NCBI RefSeq assembly: GCF_900496995.4
Contig: NC_044004.1
Location: 248,001 to 312,000, forward strand
Direction of reading: 5' to 3'
DNA: 64,000 nt
Origin: Aquila chrysaetos chrysaetos
Taxonomy: Eukaryota; Chordata; Aves; Accipitriformes; Accipitridae
Below, in pieces: positions 30,968 to 41,500 of the stretch (position 1 is its first letter; every line of letters begins with the position of its first letter). Made by a program: the position numbers and the translations under genes. The notes under the pieces were generated by a model. It was not told where the DNA came from and ran no database searches. It saw nothing but the letters and a program-made list of their open reading frames with translations.

Positions 30968-33900
30968 ATGGCCTGGGCTGGGGAAGGCGCCGCACAGCTC
31001 GCAGGTAAGGTCTCCCGCGCGCGTTCGAGGAACGCGATGGACTCGGTGGGCTCACGCGTGGCCCGGGCATCCCCGCACGCCTCGTGGCAGGGGGGACTGC
31101 GGTGTCCCCTGCGACCGTCACCGTGGCCTCTGGGCGCCACTGGCTGGACAAGACGGTTTGCAGGGGGTGAAACCAGCCCAAAACCGGGCCTGGAGAGGGA
31201 TTTTCTCCGCTCAGCCGTGTGTCGCAGAGGGGCCAATGACCGGTGGGATGTATTTATTTGGACTGCCAGCTCCCAGGCATGACGTACATCTGCCCGTCCG
31301 TCCGTCCGTCCGTCCCTCTGGCTCTCCGGGCTGCGGGAGGTGCCCATCCCAGCTGCCAGCTGCAGTTTAGGGCTTTTGCTGGCATTTGCACGATCGTACA
31401 TCCTCACCTTGCAAGAGCTGAGGGCACGAGGGAGCAGCACCATTTGCACAGCACGAGCCCCACAGCTGGCACGGGGGTCTCAGTACGGGGGTCCCGGCGA
31501 AGGGTCCTGGGGCGTTTTTGCTCAGCAGCACGCCCGTCGTGTGGGTCCCGTGGGGACCCCCCCAGCCCTTGCAGGCGGTGTTGCAGTCCCAACAGCGGAG
31601 GCTAGATTACAAATGGAGGGGGATTTAGATTCCAGAGCTGCATTCCCCACCGGATTAGGTCTGTGATGGGAAGGGTCGGAGGCAGGTGCGGGATCCCAGC
31701 CATGACGCACCACAGCCCTGCTGGGAGCTGCCCCCGGGCAAGCAGCCACCCCCCCAAGCCCCCCACCCTGGAAGGACAGGAGGACCCCTGGGGACAAGGG
31801 ACCCCCCCATCCAGCTGGGGTGCAGCCCCCAAAGAGCTCCCCAGTCCCGAGCGCTGGGGACCACCAGCCCCCCCAGTGACTGTCCCTCAGGGACGTGCTC
31901 CCCAGTACGTGCCCATGTGCACTCAGTGGGGTCTCGCATCCCCCAGACCAGTCACCCCAGTGAAAGGGGCTGGATCGACGGGGGAAGCTCGGTGGTGCTG
32001 GGGACTGTCCAGTCCCCGGTGTCACCCCAGTGTCCCCCACCTCCGCGGGCACCAGCCGAGCCCAGCAAGGGCGCAGCTCTGCGGTGGCACCTCTCGGGCG
32101 AGCTGCAGCCAAGGGCTTGCTGGGGCAGCAGGATGCTCTGGGATGGTTTTTTCCTCACCCAGAATCACTCACTGGGATTTTTCCCAGCCGTCCTCCTGCC
32201 TTCTCTGAGCAGTCCCTTTACCCCAATGCCTCCCGCTCCCTTGCTGAGGCTGTTAAAGAGCTGGTTGCTATCAGGTCAGATTTTTGCAGGCTGTTCCTCC
32301 TTCTCCAGGCTGTCCTGCTGTACAGACTTTCCCGTTTTCCTTAGGATATGTGATTCCAGCAGCCGCAGAGGCATTGCCCGGCCCCCCAGCCTGTGGGGTG
32401 GGGGGTGCTCAGCCCCTCTCCTCCCAGAGCAACATGAGGCTGAGAAAAGCAAAGGGGTTGAAACACCTCCTGGGTTTCCACCTGCGCTGGTGACCTTCTG
32501 TCGTGCTTTTGGTTCCCCTGCAGCCATCCTGGAGTCAGAAAGCAGCGAGGAGGAGGAGGAGGAGGAGGAGGAGGAAGAAGAGGCAGCTATGGTGCAGGTA
32601 TTACTCACAGGCTCTTTTTCTGTTTTATTTCTTCCTCCTGCCCACGTAACTCTGAGGTGGTGAAGGGCTGGTTCCCCTGTGCCCTCCCCTCCAGCCGCGG
32701 CTGTGTGCCATGGCACTGATCACCGGGGGGTCACAGTCACAACACCCCCAGCACGGCTGGCAGCATGTGGGTGGCTCGGGGCTCACCGAGACCCAGCAGC
32801 GCCGTGCCAACGCAACGCCGTGCCAACGCAACGCCACATGCACATCTCTCCCCCAGCAGCATCAGCCCCTTGGCCAGGAGGTGGGCGAAGCGGAGGAGCG
32901 CCTGGCTGAGCTCGAGCAAGGTGAGCCCCGTCCCACCCTGGTGTCACATCCTGGCACGGTGCTGTACGGCGCCTCGGGGGTGGCTTCAGCCCCTCACTGG
33001 AGCTGGCGGTGGTGGTGTCAGTGGGATGGTCAAGTGGGAAAATCCCCACCATGGTGCAGAGCTCGGTGCCGTCCCCGGTCCTGGGTGACCTGGCACGGCT
33101 TTGCCGGCCGCTCGGCGGGGGTGGCTGCGGGCAGGGAGGAGGGCAGGGTGCCAGCCGGGACCCCCACCCGGCACCGAGGGCCGGGCGGGCACCTGAATCT
33201 GGCCCCCACCGCTGCCAGCGTCGCAGGCGCTGCTGGCCGAGCTCGCGGCGCTGGAAACCGAGTTTGAGATCGAGAGGACGTGCCGGCAGCGAGCCGAATC
33301 CTACGCAGCCCAGGTAGGGGGTGGGCAGCGTGCCCCCGCTGCCATTCCCCCCCCCCAGCACCCTGGTGCCCACAGCCCCTCGCTGTGGGTGCAAGGATGC
33401 CGGTGCATCCCCCCCCGCCCCCAGCACACCCAGCTCGGTGGGTGCAGTAGAAACCCCAGTGCTGGGGGGGGGGGTATCTCCATCCCACCTCAGGTGAAGC
33501 AGGAGAACAAGCAACTGAAGCGGCTCAGCCTGGCCCCAACGGCCCCCCCAGCCCTGCCCAAGGAGGTGCCCCCCGAGGAGGACCCCGACCCTGCCCAGCA
33601 CTACGGGCAGCAGCTTGAGGGTGAGTCGGGCTGGGGGGTCCCGGTCCATCCCCAGCCAGAAAGAGTGAAGCCAGCGCCAAAGCCCCGGCCCCTGTCCGGC
33701 TGCCCCGTCCCGGTGTCCCCCAAGCCCGGCTCAGCCCGGCCCCGCGGTTTTAGGTTGTGCCTGGGCCTTGTTCCGGGTAAACAGCGAGAAAGCGATACCG
33801 AAATCAAACAAAAAAAAAGATGAAATGAAAGTGCTGTTGCTCACGCTTCCTCCTTTCCCATCCTGTTTTCCCGTGGCAGCAATTTCGGCCGCGTTTGCAG

Positions 33901-36900
33901 GCTGGTGCTCCATCTGCCTGACAGTACCGGGGCGGGGGTCCGGGGGATGCACCCCTGGGGAGGATGCACCCCTTGGGAGAGATGCACTGCTCGGGGGGGA
34001 TGCAATTCAGGGGGGGATGCGCCCCTCAGGGGATGCCCCACTCCAGCCAACCCCCCCACGTTCAGGTGATGCTGTGATTTTGCCCATGGGCTGACCCTTG
34101 GGGGATGCTCGGGGGCAGCTTTGGGCAGGGAGAAGGGTGCCGAGTCCAGCTCCTGGTGTCCCGTGGGATGCTATTCCACCCCACTGCCACCCTGATGTCC
34201 CTCTGGGTCACATCCCAGAACCAGCTTCCAACAAGGTCACCGGTGACATGGCCAGGACGAGGGTGAGCTGGGGAGGGGGGTGGCTGTAGCCCCACCAGCC
34301 TGGTCCCCAGGGACCCTTTCCCACTCCTCGCTCCCACCTTTGCTCCCAGATCTGCAGGAGAAGATCTCCTGGCTGCTGGCGCAGCGGAAGGATCTCACCA
34401 TCCAGGTGCAGGAGCTGCAGAGGCAGAACCAGGACCTGCAGAACCAGGTACCTCCTGGGACCCCCACTGGGACCCCCCCCCGGGCAGAGTCCTTCATCAC
34501 CCGCCACCTTCTCCTCCTTCCCTGGCTCCTGCTCATCCTTGTAGCTCCTTGCCGAGCTCAGGACAGGTTTTTGGGAGGAAAGACTCCCCTACGCAGCCCC
34601 TCGCCGTCTCCCTGATGTCCCGGGGGGGGGTGGGCTGGGCACAGCGGGACCCCCCGGCTGAGCCTGGGGCTGAGCGGGGGCTTGTCCGTCCGCAGCTGGA
34701 GATGGGGCAGGGGGAGCGGCAGCGCCTGCGGGCAGCCCTGGGCACCAGCCAGCGGGCACTGAAGTCCTTCAAGAAAGGTGAGTTGGGTGCTGGGTCCCCA
34801 TGGCCATGTCCCCTCCTCATCTCGCTGCGCCCCGGCGAGCTGGTGAAGGAGCAGCTGGCAGCTTCCCAGCGCCACCAGCGCCGCCCAGTCTGGTGAACCA
34901 GTGAAGCCAAAGGCAACGGTGGAGCACTGGGAGCTGCAGCCGGATCGCAGGGACGTGGGCGTCCCCGTCCATGAGGGGTGGCTGTGCCGAGGTCCCTGCG
35001 GTGGCACGCGCTCCTCGTGCCAGCGCCGGCCCCCCCCCGAGCCCCCGCTCTCCCCGGCAGTGTCCCAGATCGTCACCCAGGATTACTGCGAGGCGGTGCA
35101 GCAGCTGGAGCTGGAGCAGGACCTGCGCCTGCAAGCCGAAGTCTTCGCCCATGAGGTGCTGCCGGGCCCCGGGTCACCCTGCCCATGGGTGCTGGGGGGG
35201 GGGGACAGGCACCCATGGGAGGCGGGGAGAGCAGGGGGGGGGCTGCTTGCTGTCGGTGTCCCTCGATGCAGACACCCCAATGCTCACCCCACTGCTGCCT
35301 TAGCCCTGGATCCCGAGAGGATGGGGATGCTCCTGGGCACCCATCGCGGTCCCCCGGGATGAGGTCGGATAGGTTTTGCTCTCAGCCTCCCTGGAAAGGG
35401 TTTTTCTCTCGCCGGGGCAAGCCTGGGGGCTCAGTCCCTCCCTGACCCCTGTCCCCACGGGCAGATGCTGGTGCAAAAGAAGGAGGCGAACAGGCAGAGC
35501 ATGATCCTGCTGCAGAGCTCGGAGCCCAGCGCCCAGCTGCTGGCAGCCCTGCAGGAGGTGGGACGCCTGACCCGGGCGCTGGAGGAGGCCAGGCAGGAGC
35601 AGCAGCAGCGGGTGAGGAGCCGTCCCCAAGGGTGGGTGACACGCTGGGGGGAGCAGGGCTGGGGCACAGCATGGCTCCGGGGCTGGTGGTGGCTTCCCCT
35701 GGGCGCAGGAACCAGCTGCGATCAGGATCGGACCCCTCCGCCGCCCTCTCCATGCCCATCCCGCACTGTGTGCCAAGCCCGGAGAGGCTGTTTTTCCATG
35801 AATTTCCACTATGGCATTTCGGGCGCCAGGGACAGGGTCTCACAACTGGGCTACGAGGCGGTGGGAGCACCCCCACACTGGGCTAGCCCCACTCCAGCCC
35901 ACTGGGCTGCCGTCACCCAGCCGAGAATTGTCCTAACGTTAGCTTGAAGTTCCTTGCAAGCGGCCAAGTCGCAGGGCTGTGGAGCATCCCCGTCCCTGGC
36001 AGGGATGGCACCGGGGGTCTCCAGCTCCTGGGCTGCACCCGGCTCCCCCCATCCTCCCGTTCCCGCAGGTGAAGGAGCTGGAGGAGCAACTGGGGAGGCG
36101 GCCGGAGCCGGAGGAGCTGGATCTGGCCCGAGCTGCTCTGGCCGTGGCAGAAGACGAGAAGCTGCAGCTGAGAAAGCGGCTGCAGGAGGCTGAGAAGCGG
36201 CTGGCAGGGCTGGAGGAGGAAGGTGGGTGGTTTCACCCCTGCCCGACGCGGGCAGGAGCCGGCAGCGGTGCCGGGGGGATGCTCAGGGCTCAGGCTCCGA
36301 GGGGCACCAGCCCCCCCGCACAGCCCCAGCCGCACTCCCTTGCAGTGGGCTCGCTGCAGGAGAAGCTGGGCCAGGACCCACCGCCACAGAGCCGGACCCC
36401 CGAGCCGGCTGCACCCGTGCCGCCGCCGCCGCCGCCGCTGCCACCGCCTGTGCCCACTGTCCCCGTGGAGTAAGTGACACCCCCCCCCCCCCCCCCCCCA
36501 AAACCCATCGCTCTCGCCCGCCGTGCCAGGCTGTCCCCGAGCTGTGCCCGGGCATCGTCCTGGCTCCGAGCCGGGGTGGGGGTCCAGGCAGCTTCTCGCC
36601 AGAGGGACGGTGGGTGCGCTGGGCATCGCGTCTGGCTTTTTGGGGGTGAGGGGTGCAGCTGGGCTGGGCTTTCACCTCCCTTCTCCCTTCCAGCCCGCTC
36701 TCGGCGATCAGGCAGAGGAAAGGGCTGGCAAACCTGCAGCGCAGTAAGTGCCCCCCCGCTGCCCTGCTGCACCCCGGGGGGCTTCTGGTGCCATGGGGTG
36801 AGGGGGGTCCCTGGCAGTGCCACAGGGATGGGAGTGTCCCTGGGCACAGGGAGGACGGGGTTTCTCCGGAATAGAGGTTTGCCAACGCTGCACCGGTTCA

Positions 36901-37940
36901 GGCATCTCCCATCCATCCGAAAGTGTCGGTCCGAGGTCCCGTGGTGGGGTGATGGGCACCTGCCACCCCCCCGCTCCCCAAAGGAGGGTGCTCGGGCCCC
37001 CCAGCACCCCTGTCCTGCCCGGCACGGGTGGGAGATGAGCTTCTGCCAGGGTGGTACCCAGCCCTGGGTCATGGCCAGGTTTGGCCTCTTGGGAAGGAAC
37101 CTGGGCATGGGCGGGGGGGATCCCAGGGAGGTGGCAGCTCCCCAGCCCAGCAGGGAGTGAGCCCTGTCACGAGTGCGTGGGGTCTCAGCGCCGTGCTCCC
37201 TACGCAGGCAAGCCAGAAGCTGATGATGCCAAAGCTCGAGCCGTGCAGGAGATGATGGAGCGGATAAAGCACGGGGTGGTCCTGAGGCCCGCCAAGGAGC
37301 GGGACCCCCGGGTGCAGGTAGGCAGGGACCCGGGCTCGGCCGCTGCCGGACACTCCCCATCCCACGGGGGAATGTCCCTGGGGAGCCCCGGGACTCGGGG
37401 TGGGTTTGGGGAGAGCCGGCAGCCCCGGGGAGCTGCAGGGCTGGCAAGATGCGGCCACGTCTCCTCTCTCCCCTCCCGCAGGGTCCGGCGGAGGCGGCCG
37501 GCAAGCGGAGGAGCGCGGTGCTGGAGCTGCAGGGCATCCTGGTGAGCAGCCCTGTCCCAAGGTTGGGGGGGTGACGCCAGGCCATCGCACGGGGACACGG
37601 ATACCATCGTCCCCAGCTGCAGCCGTCCTGCGTGGGGCTGCGTCGGGGCTGTCCCGGCCGGCCCCCGGGGGTCCCAGCGCCTGGATGTGGCCCCTTCAGC
37701 ATCTCGGCGGTGTGTGTGGTTTCCTAGGGTGCCATGAGGAGGGCGAGCAGGAGGCCCAGCAGGCGGCAAAGCAGCCTGAAGGGCAAGGACAGGCAGCTGG
37801 AGTCCATCCTGCAGCGGCGACGCCGGGCGGTGGATGCCTCCGCACCCACGCTGCCCGCCCCGTCGCCCACCCCCGGCCCCCCGCAGCGGGACCATGAGGA
37901 TGCTGAGGCTGCGGGGAGGCTGGATCCTGGTACGGAGTAG
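30968..37940 (+). CDS. Shootin-1-like coiled-coil protein (SHTN1 paralogue)
   Basis: This is a predicted cytoplasmic coiled-coil adaptor related to shootin-1, which in neurons links actin flow to adhesion molecules. Exons: 30968-31004, 32524-32597, 32857-32920, 33219-33313, 33494-33620, 34350-34447, 34696-34777, 35061-35155, 35465-35611, 36069-36222, 36346-36469, 36694-36743, 37208-37317, 37482-37541, 37728-37940. All have GT/AG borders and compatible phases, giving 509 residues. From exon 3 on, the exons match human SHTN1 in order: FEIERTCRQRAESYAAQ, VKQENKQLKRLSL (91-103), QLELEQDLRLQAE, NRQSMILLQSS (233-243), VKELEEQL, a proline-rich stretch (347-364), RAVQEMMERIKHGVVLRP and SAVLELQGIL. 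Divergence is too great for the SHTN1 orthologue itself. Exon 2 encodes twelve consecutive Glu. Exon 1 is the least certain: it rests on a strong Kozak ATG, a cag|gtaagg donor and correct phase. SHTN1's long C-terminal extension is absent. Confidence 0.88.
31005..32523 (+). other. Intron 1 of the shootin-like gene
   Basis: This 1.5-kb stretch is non-coding if the proposed first exon is right. It contains a short (CCGT)n stretch near 31292-31315 and no recognisable mobile element. An alternative first exon could lie here, but none with a good Kozak ATG, in phase and with a donor, stood out. Confidence 0.45.
33945..34040. repeat. About 20-bp GGGGATGCA minisatellite
   Basis: Four to five imperfect copies built on 'ggatgcacccctgggga' lie in intron 5 of the shootin-like gene. 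Confidence 0.75.
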
Positions 37941-38492
37941 GGCTTGGTGGGGAGGGGATGCTGCGGCTCGGGCTGGATGACCCCCCCCCCGGAGCGAGAA
38001 GGTCCCCAGGGACCGGCACAGAGGTGACACCCACACGTGTCCCTTCACTGTCCCGCCGCAAGCCCGACTGATGCTCTGCGGTCCCCGTTCCCGGCGACAA
38101 GCTGCCGGTCGATGGCACGGGTCCCCACGGGCTCTGCTCTTGCTCTCACCCCGCTCCACGTCTCCTCTCCTCTCCGTCTGTCTGTCTGTCTCTCTCCCCA
38201 GGGGACAAGGACATCGGCACGGCTCCATCCGGGCACTCGCCGGGGAGCGGGGATGGGGTCCCATTCAGACCCCGGTTGGTGGGTGGTCTCCCCAGGACCC
38301 GGCCCCTCGCCCACCTGGCCAGAGGCAGGGGGGAGCCAGGGTAGAGGCAGCTCCCCCCCCCCCCGCTCCCCTTCGCCCAGGACCGCTGGAGCCACATGGT
38401 CATGGTGGGGCGAGGAGGTGGCATGGTGGTGGTGACGGCTGCTGCAAGCTTTCACCCTCGTTTTCCAGCAGCTCGCATCCTCTTGTGCTTTA

Positions 38493-38498
38493 ATTAAA
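38493..38498 (+). terminator. Candidate poly(A) signal of the shootin-like gene
   Basis: ATTAAA, the common variant signal, lies about 550 bp after the TAG stop at 37938-37940. It is the first plausible hexamer on this strand. Confidence 0.45.
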
Positions 38499-38509
38499 GC
38501 TGTTGTCAC

Positions 38510-41500
38510 CGGAGAGGCACGTTTGCCGGGCGAAGGGGTGGCAGCGGGATGGGGCTGGGGATGGGAATGGGACTGGAGCTGCTGCAAACTGGTCCTGGCA
38601 AGAGAACTTGTGGGACCGGAGCGGGGCACCCACGCTCCTGCCACCCTAGGGTGGCCGGCAGCTGGGCAGGGACACAGGTAACATGGCATTTACGTGCTGC
38701 GAGGAGGTACTTGTGTCCCCCCACCCCAACTTTGCAGTCTGAGGGCTCCACATTGAAGGAGGTAAATAGTAGCCAGACCCCGAAACAAAGGGAATTTGAC
38801 TCGTGTCAGGGCAGAATAAGCTGCGGTGTCCTGTGTCCAACGCCGCGGTCCTGGAGATGTCCAACCATGGCACAAGCAGTGAGACCCCTCTTGGTGCCAG
38901 TGGAGACCCTGGGAGAGCTCTGAGCCCCGACCGGTGGCATGGGGATGCTGGAACTGTAGGTCTGCAACTGGGGACACCCCCCTGGTGACCGTCCTCTGCA
39001 GCTTTTGTCTCTTGTGTGGGACTCCTGGGGAGTGAGAGCCCAAAACCTCCTGCTTCTGGTGAAGAGAAGCCCCCAGACCCCTGAAGGTCTCAGGTTGCCC
39101 TTTGGAGGCTGGCTGCGCTGTTGCAGCCCCCCCTCCAGCTCCCCCCAGTCCCGCAGGCAACCCCCGCCGGGGTGAACCCCATCTCTGCCGGAGAGTTTCA
39201 GCCCCGGGGAGGGCTCACGGGGCCACGCTCTGCACCCACAGCCGTTGGATGGGGCTCCCCCAAACCTCCAGCACATCGGTTTGGGATCAGGCTGGCCATT
39301 CCTGGGTTCCCAGGGGGAGCACGGTCGGGTTGAATCCATCTCTCCCGGTACCCCAATGTTGGGGAGCGCCTGCGATCCAGCGCTCCCGGGCTTCACCCAA
39401 CAGCTCAGGGGTGAACGGCAGCACGCAGCTCCGAGGCTGGGGTCCCCAGAGAGCCGGCAGACCCTTTGTCACTCAAAGGGATGATGCTCTTAAGCCTGTG
39501 CTTGTTTTGAAGCGGTGGGGTTCGATGGAGATGGGGTTCCCCTCGAGCTGCTGGCTCTAAGGCTATTGAGCTGGTCCCGGAGATTCGCTGCTCTGGAGGA
39601 GCTGTCACGGAAGGGCTGCGGGGCTCATCCCGGTCCAGGGAAAGGCATCTCTGTATTTAGATAATTGGAGGTGAAGAGCACGGATCTGCTCCATGGGGTC
39701 ACGCTCTCAAGCGCCCACGGTCCCAAGGCACCCATGGGTGCACCCTGCCCAGCCGGTGGCCCCCGTCCTGTCCCCTTGCCCTGCCGCAGCCTGTTGCAGG
39801 GGCGTTTTGGGTGTTTTAAGACAGTCCTTCGCGCACAGCAGCAGAGCGAAGAGCTTCATACGGCCGAGTTTTGAACTCGCCCACCGCAACTTCAGCAATA
39901 GCCAGCAGGACCCCTGGCAATGCTGGAACGTACTGGAAGATGGGGGGTCAGCACTGCTGGGATGTGGGGGTTTAAGGGCTGGTTTCAGTGGCAGCAGTGC
40001 TGCTCCTGAACCCCGCTGTACCCATCCCTCCATCCCCAAGACTTTTCAAGCCACAGCTCTGCCTTTTAAACCCAAAGAACAACAAAAGCTTTAATTTAAT
40101 TGTGGTTTCTCCAGCTCTGCCGCCTTGTTGCAGGCAGGAGACGCTGGGCAGGGGGAAGGCAAGCAAGAGCATCCTCTACCCTTGCACCAGATGCTTAATT
40201 AGCCAGGGCAATGCCCTTTCTCCTCTCTGGGCTGGTTTTATTGCAGATAAACTGTAGAGTTCAGGTCCTGAACTCATGGCAGGGAGGACGGGCTGGCTCT
40301 GTGCTAAAACCTGGGAGAAAACGGAGCTGCCGGCAGCAGCTCGGCCATCAGCATCCCCCCAGAGCGCGGTTTTGGGGGGGAGAAGCCACGTGCCAGGGGA
40401 GGCTGGTGAGTCCTCAAACATCCTTCCCTGGGTGGAGGGGCCACCCCTTCCTTCAGACGATGCCGCAGGGATGTGGGGGTGTCAGGGCAGGTTTGCTCTG
40501 CCGGTCACTTGTGTGGGCTCAGGCCCCTATAGAAGCAGGTGCATACGTCTGGCATCCCCTATAGAGGGCTAAGCCAGGGCTGCTCAACCCTGGGGGACAG
40601 GCAGGATACAGGCAGGACCCTTTCCTTCTTTTCTAAATAGTTTATTTAGTTGTGGCTCAGAGCAGTCAGGGGTAGCCAGGACTGTGGCTGCTCCCAAGCA
40701 TCCCCCTTCTGCGCTGCATCTCCTTCCGGGAGCTAATTATTCTCCGCGTTAAAAATGTAGTCTAGATTTATGTACCTTCCCCTTCCAGCCAACGATCTCA
40801 TGGATGCCCTTTTGCAATAATTAAAGAGCTGTCTGGGATCAGACTGAATGGCCCAAAGGAATAAGGACGTGCCAGGAAACCTGCTCTGCTGGCCACGGTG
40901 GCATCGGAGAAAGGGCGAGATCTTTCCTACGCATCCGAGGAGGGGACAGGTCCCTTCCCAGGGGACCAGAGGTGGCTGTGGTCCCCCTGTTCCCCAAGGA
41001 CAGACAGGACTGGTCACTGTATTGCAGCACTCCATCTCTGCGCTTTTTTTAATGCATTTTCTCTCTCCTTCTCGAAGGCGTAGACAACTTGAACTAAAAT
41101 ATTTAAGGCAAGGAGCTTATCTTTCTAATTACCAAGCGTTTCTTGTCCTGGCCTTTTGATTCTCCAGACACCTGAGGGCTGCCATGTGGAAAGCAGACAA
41201 GGAAAGGCTGCTCATGAGATGTAAGAGCTCAACAGACTAAAGGATGAATGTCAGCTTGTTGAACAGATCCTCTTACTGGAAAAGAAGGCAAGAGCCACAG
41301 GGACCACAGCCCTGGGACCGACTCGACCAGTTCGGAAAGCCTAGGGAGGCTGGAGCCAGGCTGCCCCCCACTCCTCCTGCCCTGGCCAAAGCTGAATTTC
41401 TCCAAATCCAGCTTTCCGGATGATTCCCATCACAAGGGACCCAGCACCACCTGACTCTCATGTTTCGATCCCCACCGAATTCAGCCTCCCTCGCTTGGCG

